This document shows positions 1 through 5,083 of a DNA stretch of 5,083 nucleotides, one piece after another. The stretch is from contig MNYA01000012.1 of assembly GCA_001872985.1 (NCBI GenBank), positions 1 to 5,083 of the forward strand. The letters run 5' to 3'. The translations under genes and the position numbers were made by a program. The stretch's first letter is position 1; the number at the start of each line of letters is the position of its first letter. This DNA comes from a bacterium CG2_30_54_10. GTDB lineage: Bacteria; Muiribacteriota; Ozemobacteria; Ozemobacterales; Ozemobacteraceae. A model generated the notes under the pieces. The model had not been told where the DNA came from. It did no database searches and saw only the letters and a program-made list of their open reading frames with translations.

Positions 1-1540
1 GGTTTGACAACATCCCAACCTCGGCGATGATCGCTGGGTAGACCAGAAACTGAAGCGGAAGGAGGGGAAGCCCCATGGTGCCCCGATCGCGGAGTTCGAG
101 ATGCTGTGAGAGCCTCTCTCTGACCTTTTGTGCCAGGAACCTCGCCAAGTCGAACCGGGTATTTTGAACCCATTCATTGAAGACGAGCTGAGGTGAAAGC
201 TTTCCCCCGGATTCCACTTCCATGCTGATGCCGTGGGGATCATACCAGAAGCAGGCCGCACCTTCCTGGGAATCATCAGCCGAAGCCCCGACATGAATTG
301 AGATGAACAGGTCGCCCCCAGCCTTGTTTATTATTGCCTGACGCCGTCCGGGTGAGATTTCCGTGTCCCCGGAGCGAACGAGATATGAATTGAACCCAAG
401 CTTTTTTAACGTTCTATGAAGTTCAATGGCAATCGCTAGAGTGATCTCTTTTTCGGGCGGAAGCCCTTCGGCTGTCGCTCCTTTATCAACGCCCCCGTGA
501 CCTGCATCAACGATCACCGCCCGGCCCTGGAAGATAGGACGGCTAAGGGACGCGAGAGGGACATCGAATGTTGGCTCGGAAACGACTTTTGCCGGGCTGG
601 AAGCCAATGAGGGAACGGTCGTTTGAGCCGTCGTAGCAAGTATCGCGGGTTTTGAAGCAACCTGGCTTAAAAGTTTCGGCGGCGGAATCGAGCCGGAAGC
701 AATTTGGGTGGTCGATGAAGAAACCAGGGCCCCCGGGGGCGGCGAGAAGGTAAGAACGATTCTGAATGGATTGGAAACGGTTTCGATGGTAGGTGTTTTC
801 CCACCCTCTGGCAGCTCGAATGAGAGTACCAATCCCTTTCTGTTCTGGCCGCTGTTGTAGGAAACCGCCTTGATGTCGCGGCCCACGGGATTCGAGCGTT
901 TGGTCGGAATCAGATTTTTGCATCCGCTGACTCTGAGCTTGAACTTGTTTTGACCCGGGGTTTCGGAGGTGAAAGATACCGACCCGTCGAACTCGAGTAC
1001 TACTCGGGTCTGATCTTCACGCGTTGAGTGCCTGGCGGTAACCAGGATCGCTCCAGATTCTTCGGAAGCAGAGTCTGCCGATGGTTGTGCCGGATCTTTC
1101 TCTTGAACCTGCGGAGGGGGGTCAACGAGAACGGTTGTCGGGGGGGAGGGCTCTGTCGCACGTGAATTCGTGGGTGGCAAAGGGGGTGGCGGAGCTTGGT
1201 TGGAGCTTCCGCCAAAAACCTGGATCATCGTGCGGGCCGGCACCATCACCTGCCCGTCTTCAATCTTCGGAGGGGAAGGCAGTTGAAACACCTGGTTATC
1301 GACGACCGCCTGCGACCGGTCTACAACAAGCCTCATGATGCGACTGCCCTTGGTCAGAACCAGCATCCTTTGCATCGGGAACCACTGGTAGGCGATTCCC
1401 TGGGAATCGGAGAATTCTCTGGCGCTGATGTAGCCAGTATTGCTTTCCTGGGCAAGAGCGGCGGATGTCAAGAAAAACCCTGCGATCAGAAGCATGGAGG
1501 CCAACAAGCCTTGGAAACTCGAATGCAAATTCCGGTTCAT
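1..1540 (-). CDS. N-acetylmuramoyl-L-alanine amidase (AMIN plus Amidase_3), 3' end cut by the window
   Basis: This is a secreted zinc amidase that cleaves the bond between N-acetylmuramic acid and L-alanine of the stem peptide. 513 codons are open without a stop to the window edge. A signal peptide with a hydrophobic core and a SAALA/QES cleavage site lies at 1-30. A copper-amine-oxidase-N-like domain (about 37-111, ending in DGQVMVPARTMIQVFGG) and a proline-rich linker (115-160) follow. Next come an AMIN-type domain (about 163-266, ILVTARHS to RIVLTF), a Ser/Thr/Ala/Pro linker (267-335) and the Amidase_3 domain from about 341. Putative zinc ligands are H348 (DAGHGG), E363 (PPEKE) and H416 (SIHVGA); E507 (AEVGMLSN) is the catalytic glutamate. 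Only the last few dozen residues, at most, should be missing. Two ATGs are possible, 1543 and 1540; I chose 1540 because GGGAG then has a six-base spacer. Both overlap the smpB stop. AMIN domains usually target amidases to septal peptidoglycan. Confidence 0.93.
   Translation of the reverse strand, partial: MNRNLHSSFQGLLASMLLIAGFFLTSAALAQESNTGYISAREFSDSQGIAYQWFPMQRMLVLTKGSRIMRLVVDRSQAVVDNQVFQLPSPPKIEDGQVMVPARTMIQVFGGSSNQAPPPPLPPTNSRATEPSPPTTVLVDPPPQVQEKDPAQPSADSASEESGAILVTARHSTREDQTRVVLEFDGSVSFTSETPGQNKFKLRVSGCKNLIPTKRSNPVGRDIKAVSYNSGQNRKGLVLSFELPEGGKTPTIETVSNPFRIVLTFSPPPGALVSSSTTQIASGSIPPPKLLSQVASKPAILATTAQTTVPSLASSPAKVVSEPTFDVPLASLSRPIFQGRAVIVDAGHGGVDKGATAEGLPPEKEITLAIAIELHRTLKKLGFNSYLVRSGDTEISPGRRQAIINKAGGDLFISIHVGASADDSQEGAACFWYDPHGISMEVESGGKLSPQLVFNEWVQNTRFDLARFLAQKVRERLSQHLELRDRGTMGLPLLPLQFLVYPAIIAEVGMLSN
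1111..1200 (-). other. C-rich, G-poor mRNA stretch coding the amidase proline linker
   Basis: Over these 90 bases the mRNA-sense strand has 46 C and 14 G; the complementary (plus, template) strand carries G runs at 1116-1121, 1140-1146, 1148-1150, 1172-1174 and 1182-1186. The stretch codes the proline-rich linker between the first two amidase domains. Such a C>G bubble resembles Rho utilisation sites, and the template strand could form a long-loop G-quadruplex. Proline codons alone may explain it. Confidence 0.4.
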
Positions 1541-2019
1541 CATCGTCTCCCACTCAACTCGCGGTCCATTTCCCGTTTCAAATCTTTTTTGGCGATTGTC
1601 TCTCGTTTGTCGTATTGTGCTTTGCCTTTGGCCAGCGCAATCTCGACCTTGGCCTTGCCATCTTTGAAGTAGATTCGTAGTGGAACGATCGTAAGGCCCG
1701 TGGTTAAAAGTTTCTGGCCAAGCTTTAGGATCTGCCTCTTGTGCGCAAGGAGCTTGCGTCGTCTGAGCGGATTATGATCGAGGCGATTTGAAAACGGGTT
1801 TGAACCGATATGCGCTTCGATAAGCCAAAGTTCACCGTTTTCGATTTCAGCGTAGGCATCCTTGAGGTTCACCTGGCCCTCTCGACAGGGGCGAAGCTCT
1901 GAGCCCGCAAGGGCGATTCCAACTTCGAGCTTTTCAAGGATGAGGTAATCGTGAAAAGCTTTTCGATTGCCGGCGATCAGCTTGATTCCAGCGTCATTTT
2001 CGGTCTGCTTGGACTTCAA
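1540..2019 (-). CDS. smpB: SsrA-binding protein SmpB
   Basis: SmpB binds tmRNA (SsrA) and delivers it to ribosomes stalled on broken mRNA; the stalled product is tagged for proteolysis and the ribosome released. The 159-residue product is normal length. It shows the family signatures in order: NRKAFHDYLILEKLEVGIAL (18-37), GSELRPCREGQVNLKDAYAE (39-58), NRLDHNPLRRRKLLAHKRQI (78-97), LTIVPLRIYFKDGKAKVEIA (109-128) and ALAKGKAQYDKRE (128-140). The basic C-terminal tail that enters the decoding site runs to residue 159. The start is TTG at 2019: a TGA codon lies directly upstream in frame, no ATG or GTG occurs in the next codons, and AAGGTGA sits five bases before it. The gene starts inside the TPR gene and its TGA overlaps the amidase start. 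No ssrA gene is visible. The usual KS in the GTEVKSLR motif is RP here, a modest divergence. Confidence 0.97.
   Translation of the reverse strand: MKSKQTENDAGIKLIAGNRKAFHDYLILEKLEVGIALAGSELRPCREGQVNLKDAYAEIENGELWLIEAHIGSNPFSNRLDHNPLRRRKLLAHKRQILKLGQKLLTTGLTIVPLRIYFKDGKAKVEIALAKGKAQYDKRETIAKKDLKREMDRELSGRR
1547..1551 (-). promoter_or_regulatory. Ribosome binding site of the amidase gene
   Basis: GGGAG on the minus strand, inside the last codons of smpB. The spacer is three bases to the ATG at 1543 and six bases to the ATG at 1540, favouring the second. The overlap with the smpB stop suggests translational re-initiation. Confidence 0.55.
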
Positions 2020-3049
2020 TCAAATCACCTTCTTTCACGCCCATTCCGAACTCCTGCTGAACCAGCGCCCAACAGGAGCGGGCAAAAACCTTCGTCACCA
2101 TGAGATTAGCGCTGATCCGATCCAGGGAACGCCCGATGGTTTTTCCGGTTTGTAGATTCGTAACCGGATCGCCAGGTCGGAACGAACGGAACCTCAGTCT
2201 ATACTCATCGGCAAGCTTGAGCCCGTTTTCAAGGCCGATATCCAGAACGACCTGCCCGCGCATCACCCGAACGACCGTCCCGGCGGCTGCAGGCGGAGGT
2301 GCTTGGGTAATTTCGAGTTTTGCAAGACGCGTTCGAACTTCTGAATCTTGCGGAGTTTGAACCAAAAGTGCTTGCAGACCGCGACGAGCCTGCTGCAACG
2401 ATCCGACCAGAATCAGGCGATCGATGGCCTCCAGGGCGAGTTCTCGTGGGATTCCCCGCACTTCAAGAAGATCGGAGTAAACGCGGGCGCTTCCCTGAAG
2501 GTCGGATTGGTCCCAAAGGAGGCGGGCAAGAAGTTTGAGAAACTCAGGTTGGGAAGGATATTTTTCAACCGCATTTTTCAATTCAACGATTGCGCCTTCC
2601 CAATGGCCCTCTTCGAGCAGAGCGCGGCCCTTCCGAAAAGCCTCTTCGCCTTCTCTTTGCCGGACTCTCGTCGAAACGATTTGATGTTCTGCCGGATACT
2701 CGTTGTTTTCAAGCGCAAGTGCAAGCCGGCGCTTCTTGATCAATGACTGCAGCCTCAGTACCTCTTCCCAGTGAAAAACTGACTCTTTAAGCATTCCCAA
2801 CTCTCGATAGACCTTCCCTAGCCAATAATGAGCTTTCAGAAGGTTTGGCTCATGTTGAAGGGCTTCCTGAAAGCGCCGTTCAGCACCCCATAGGTCTCCG
2901 TTCCGATAAAGACGGTAACCTTCTTCGTATGCCAAAAGAGCTGAATTGATCCCGCTTGCCTGGCCTGGGATCTCTAAAGACACGCATGGTTTGATGGATA
3001 TGACGAAAAAACATGCAGCCAGGGCTATTCTGAGAAGAAACGTTTGCAT
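1994..3049 (-). CDS. Secreted TPR-repeat protein with C-terminal FlgT-like beta domain
   Basis: The function is unknown; it is probably a periplasmic scaffold or adaptor. The 351-residue product begins with a hydrophobic signal or anchor segment (about 4-20). Two clear TPR units follow at about 37-104 (AYEEGYRLYRNGDLWGAERR and AHYWLGKVYRELGMLKESVF regions). A basic spacer comes next (105-130), then a further TPR pair at about 132-200 (GEEAFRKGRALLEEGHWEGA region) and a degenerate repeat to about 245. A short proline/alanine linker (250-256) leads to a beta-rich domain (257-346). This domain has the pattern GxVVxVxxGxVVLDIGxxxGLxxxDEY ... DPVTNxxTGKxIG ... GVKEGDLIEV, resembling the C-terminal domain of FlgT-type and some CsgG-associated proteins; that match is from memory. 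The ATG at 3049 has GAGGG seven bases upstream. The frame is open 89 codons further up, but this overlaps the M23 gene, lacks a signal sequence and looks like shadow coding. The 3' end overlaps smpB by 26 bases. Confidence 0.85.
   Translation of the reverse strand: MQTFLLRIALAACFFVISIKPCVSLEIPGQASGINSALLAYEEGYRLYRNGDLWGAERRFQEALQHEPNLLKAHYWLGKVYRELGMLKESVFHWEEVLRLQSLIKKRRLALALENNEYPAEHQIVSTRVRQREGEEAFRKGRALLEEGHWEGAIVELKNAVEKYPSQPEFLKLLARLLWDQSDLQGSARVYSDLLEVRGIPRELALEAIDRLILVGSLQQARRGLQALLVQTPQDSEVRTRLAKLEITQAPPPAAAGTVVRVMRGQVVLDIGLENGLKLADEYRLRFRSFRPGDPVTNLQTGKTIGRSLDRISANLMVTKVFARSCWALVQQEFGMGVKEGDLIEVQADRK
2025..2031 (-). promoter_or_regulatory. Ribosome binding site of smpB, inside the TPR gene
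   Basis: AAGGTGA on the minus strand, five bases before the TTG at 2019, embedded in the last codons of the TPR gene. It is the strongest ribosome binding site in the window and justifies the rare TTG start. Confidence 0.75.
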
Positions 3050-3056
3050 CCGTGAA

Positions 3057-3061
3057 CCCTC
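3057..3061 (-). promoter_or_regulatory. Ribosome binding site of the TPR gene
   Basis: GAGGG on the minus strand, seven bases from the ATG at 3049. It lies in the 35-base gap (3050-3084) after the M23 stop, the only gap between genes in the window. It picks the signal-peptide start over upstream in-frame ATG codons. I see no hairpin terminator in this gap, which supports read-through from rho and the M23 gene. Confidence 0.7.
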
Positions 3062-3084
3062 AATTTCGTTTGAGAAGAGGGAAT

Positions 3085-3777
3085 TCAGCGCGAAGACAAT
3101 AGCGTCAGAGGATTCAAATAGCGTCCGGCTCTCGCAACCGAGAAATGAAGGTGCGGACCGGTTGTCCGCCCCGTTGAACCAACCAGACCGACTACTTGCC
3201 CTCTGCGAATTCTTTGCCCTTTTGCGCATCTGTAGGCCGAAAGGTGGCCAAAGTAGAGGATCAGGCCCGACAAACTGCGCATCTTGACCAGACGCCCCAT
3301 CGCGCCCACCCTGCAAGCGCTGGTAACCAGCCCGTCTACCGGGGTGATGACCGGGGTTCCGGAGTGGGCGAGAATGTCAATGCCTGCATGGAAAGAGGCT
3401 CGCCTTGTAATCGGGTGTCGTCTCATGCCATAGCCGGACGAGATTCCACCCCTGACGGGCCAGAGGAACCGGTTGTTCTCGCTTACATTCCTCACTGATA
3501 CAATTCGGAAAACTTTCGAAAGGGGTTTTTCGGGGCGAGCAGGCAAGACGCTTGTCGTGGAAACTATCGACGAGGCACAACCAAGGGCTATGTCTGAAAT
3601 ATACGATCTGGCAATCGCCAACTGATCGGGAGAAAATCTTACGCTGAGATAGAATTCTCCGGACAAGGACACCGAAAACAGCTTTGGGTCGGGGGTCGCT
3701 CCCTGAAGGACAACAACCGCGACAATGGCGATCAGAACCCTGGAAAGGTTTGATAGCTTTGATTGCTTGCCGAACAT
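3085..3777 (-). CDS. Secreted or membrane-anchored M23 (LytM-type) peptidase
   Basis: This is a predicted zinc metallo-endopeptidase of peptidoglycan stem peptides or cross-links, acting outside the cytoplasmic membrane. The 230-residue product starts with a basic stretch and a hydrophobic segment (about 13-25), a signal peptide or membrane anchor. A region of about 80 residues of unknown fold follows, then the M23 domain (about 104-225). All active-site residues are visible: H130 and D134 in HAGIDI, the catalytic-type H178 in YFGHLS, and H209 and H211 in GPHLHF. It is therefore probably active, unlike degenerate LytM factors such as EnvC or NlpD. It lacks a long coiled coil and has no recognisable LysM domain. 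The ATG at 3777 overlaps the rho stop as ATGA; the frame stays open 73 codons further into rho, but only this start gives a secretion signal. Its ribosome binding site is weak (AGGGAAGAA, nine bases upstream), so translation may depend on coupling to rho. Confidence 0.92.
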   Translation of the reverse strand: MFGKQSKLSNLSRVLIAIVAVVVLQGATPDPKLFSVSLSGEFYLSVRFSPDQLAIARSYISDIALGCASSIVSTTSVLPARPEKPLSKVFRIVSVRNVSENNRFLWPVRGGISSGYGMRRHPITRRASFHAGIDILAHSGTPVITPVDGLVTSACRVGAMGRLVKMRSLSGLILYFGHLSAYRCAKGQRIRRGQVVGLVGSTGRTTGPHLHFSVARAGRYLNPLTLLSSR

Positions 3778-5063
3778 CAGGAGTTGTTCTTCCCTGCCGG
3801 CTTGTAGTTGGGATTGATCAGGGCCAGGAATTCGGAATTGGTCTTGGTTGCGGCAATACTTTTCACGAGCATTTCCACTACTTCCATGGGGTTCTTTTCC
3901 TCGAAAGCCCTTCGGAGGATGACCACTTTTCCAAGGTCGTCGGGATTCATGAGGAGTTCTTCTTTGCGGGTGCCGGACATCTTCACGTCGATGCATGGGA
4001 AAATGCGCTTGTTGAAGAGCTTCCGGTCGAGATGGAGTTCCATATTTCCGGTTCCTTTGAATTCCTCGAAAATGACCTCGTCCATCTTGGAGCCGGTGTC
4101 GACCAATGTGGTCGCGATGACGGTCAGGCTCCCGCCGCCCTCGATCTTTCGCGCCGCTCCGAGAAACCGCTTTGGTTTGTGCAAGGCGAAAGGATTTACC
4201 CCGCCCGTTAGAGTCTGCCCGGCGGATGGAACCGAAATGTTATAAGCGCGTGCGAGCCGTGTGATCGAATCGAGCAGGATGACGACATCCCGGCCAAGTT
4301 CGACGTGGCGTTTCGCTTTTTCGAGAAGAAGTTCTGAAACCTTGATGTGGTGGCTGATGTGCTCGTCGAACGTCGATGCAATCACCTCGGCATCGACCGA
4401 GCGTCGCATATCGGTCACCTCCTCCGGGCGCTCATCTATCAGCAAGATGAGCATCAGAACTTCGGGGTGATTCGCGATGATTGCATTGGCGAGCTTCTTC
4501 AAAAGAGTCGTTTTGCCGGCTTTGGGTGGAGCGACGATCAGGCCACGTTGGCCTTTTCCGATGGGGCAAATCAGATCGAATACCCGTACCGAAATGTCAT
4601 TTTCGGGTGTCTCAAGGCGGAACCGTTCGTAAGGGAAAACGGGAACACCACGGTCGAAATTGGCTCTTTTGCTCAGTTGGTCAACACTCAATTCGTTGAC
4701 CGCTTCAATTTTGAGAAGGGAATGGTAACTTTCGTCGTCCTTGGGAAGTCGCACCTGTGCTATCACGGTGTCCCCCACCATAAGGCCGTAGCGCTTGACT
4801 TGCGACGGGGAAACATAGACGTCATCATCGTTTTGAACGTAGCTATGTGTGCGAAGAAACCCGTAACCTTCGGACATGATTTCCAGGGTTCCCTCGGAAA
4901 GGGCAAGCCCCTGTTTGCCAAGATGGCACTGAAGAATTGCCCTTACCATCTGGCTTTTCTTCATTTTCTCGGAGCCTTGGATTCCGAGTTCCTTGGCTAT
5001 TGCCTTGAGATTTTTACTGGGTACTTCACATAACTGGAGATAAGAGAGGGTTGATTCTTCCAC
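3777..5063 (-). CDS. rho: Transcription termination factor Rho
   Basis: Rho is the hexameric, ATP-driven RNA helicase that binds C-rich nascent RNA in the cytoplasm and dislodges RNA polymerase. The 428-residue product is the usual length. An N-terminal helical domain (about 1-50) is followed by the cold-shock-like RNA-binding fold with the RNP1-type GYGFLR (66-71) and DDVYVSPSQVKR (80-91). The Walker A motif APPKAGKT is at 178-185 and Walker B VILLDS at 261-266. The Q/R-loop region LTGGVNPFALHKPKRF is at 285-300, FKGTGNMELHLDRK at 335-348, and the arginine finger in SGTRKEELL is at R366. D210, R212, S266, D322 and K336, which match bicyclomycin-contact positions in E. coli Rho, are present. 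There is no large insertion domain. The GTG start at 5063 has GGAG seven bases upstream; the frame stays open to the window edge, so a longer N-terminus is possible but unlikely. The TGA stop overlaps the M23 start. Confidence 0.97.
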   Translation of the reverse strand: MEESTLSYLQLCEVPSKNLKAIAKELGIQGSEKMKKSQMVRAILQCHLGKQGLALSEGTLEIMSEGYGFLRTHSYVQNDDDVYVSPSQVKRYGLMVGDTVIAQVRLPKDDESYHSLLKIEAVNELSVDQLSKRANFDRGVPVFPYERFRLETPENDISVRVFDLICPIGKGQRGLIVAPPKAGKTTLLKKLANAIIANHPEVLMLILLIDERPEEVTDMRRSVDAEVIASTFDEHISHHIKVSELLLEKAKRHVELGRDVVILLDSITRLARAYNISVPSAGQTLTGGVNPFALHKPKRFLGAARKIEGGGSLTVIATTLVDTGSKMDEVIFEEFKGTGNMELHLDRKLFNKRIFPCIDVKMSGTRKEELLMNPDDLGKVVILRRAFEEKNPMEVVEMLVKSIAATKTNSEFLALINPNYKPAGKNNS

Positions 5064-5070
5064 GGGTGAA

Positions 5071-5074
5071 CTCC
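5071..5074 (-). promoter_or_regulatory. Ribosome binding site of rho
   Basis: On the minus strand GGAG lies seven bases before the GTG at 5063. It decides the GTG start, because no in-frame stop separates it from the window edge. The promoter and any autoregulatory leader of rho lie outside the window. Confidence 0.6.
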
Positions 5075-5083
5075 ATCTGAGAG

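Noticed and set aside
729..740. Perfect 12-base palindrome GCCCCCGGGGGC
   Set aside because: It has no loop or T-tract, lies inside the amidase linker, and is explained by proline and glycine codons.
543..923. Minus-strand open frame of 126 codons
   Set aside because: It is out of frame inside the amidase gene, whose frame stays open through this stretch and encodes the AMIN domain and linker.
1081..1680. Several plus-strand open frames opposite the smpB end and the amidase start
   Set aside because: They overlap each other and lie antisense to the confirmed SmpB and amidase reading frames.
3011..3049. Possible lipoprotein signal (LAAC, residues 10-13) in the TPR protein
   Set aside because: The cysteine sits too early, with the hydrophobic stretch continuing after it, so a normal signal or anchor segment is more likely.
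3050..3316. 89-codon upstream extension of the TPR gene
   Set aside because: It overlaps the conserved end of the M23 domain in another frame, gives no signal peptide, and GAGGG supports the ATG at 3049.
3778..3996. 73-codon upstream extension of the M23 gene into rho
   Set aside because: The extension is out of frame in conserved Rho sequence and would bury the hydrophobic signal segment.
3684..4245. Two overlapping plus-strand open frames of 175 and 145 codons opposite the 3' part of rho
   Set aside because: Both are antisense shadows of conserved Rho sequence without recognisable protein features.
4347..5033. Plus-strand open frame of 228 codons opposite rho
   Set aside because: It lies wholly antisense to the conserved rho gene, its translation shows no known motif, and it reflects codon bias of rho on the other strand.

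Overview
The window is bacterial chromosomal DNA with every supported gene on the minus strand. Transcription runs from the right edge to the left. Five genes follow one another almost without gaps: rho (transcription termination factor), a short secreted M23 (LytM-type) peptidase, a secreted TPR protein with a C-terminal beta-rich domain, smpB (trans-translation factor), and a multidomain N-acetylmuramoyl-L-alanine amidase that leaves the window before its stop codon. Only 35 bases between genes are non-coding. Three of the four junctions are overlaps: ATGA at rho/M23, 26 bases at TPR/smpB, and ATGA or TGATG at smpB/amidase. This strongly suggests one polycistronic mRNA with translational coupling.

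Right part (about 3777-5083): rho, full length, with all ATPase and RNA-binding signatures, starting at GTG behind a GGAG ribosome binding site. Middle (1994-3777): the M23 peptidase, then the TPR protein; both have N-terminal secretion or anchor segments. Left part (1-2019): smpB, which begins at a TTG codon inside the 3' end of the TPR gene, then the amidase. The amidase has a signal peptide, a copper-amine-oxidase-N-like domain, a proline-rich linker, an AMIN domain, a second low-complexity linker and an Amidase_3 catalytic domain.

Functionally, the unit mixes two RNA-level housekeeping factors (Rho, SmpB) with three envelope proteins. Two of these should cut peptidoglycan: the M23 enzyme the cross-links or peptide stem, the amidase the glycan-peptide bond. 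The third is probably a periplasmic scaffold. A LytM-type protein next to an AMIN amidase recalls the EnvC/NlpD-amidase partnership of cell separation in proteobacteria, but here the M23 protein keeps its metal ligands and is probably active.

Organism: AMIN and signal-peptide content suggest a bacterium with an outer membrane, and base composition is moderate, roughly half G+C. The Rho and SmpB sequences are clearly bacterial but do not let me name a phylum from memory; an uncultured or little-sampled lineage is possible. I see no mobile element, CRISPR array, tRNA, rRNA or prophage sequence, and no clear sign of recent transfer.
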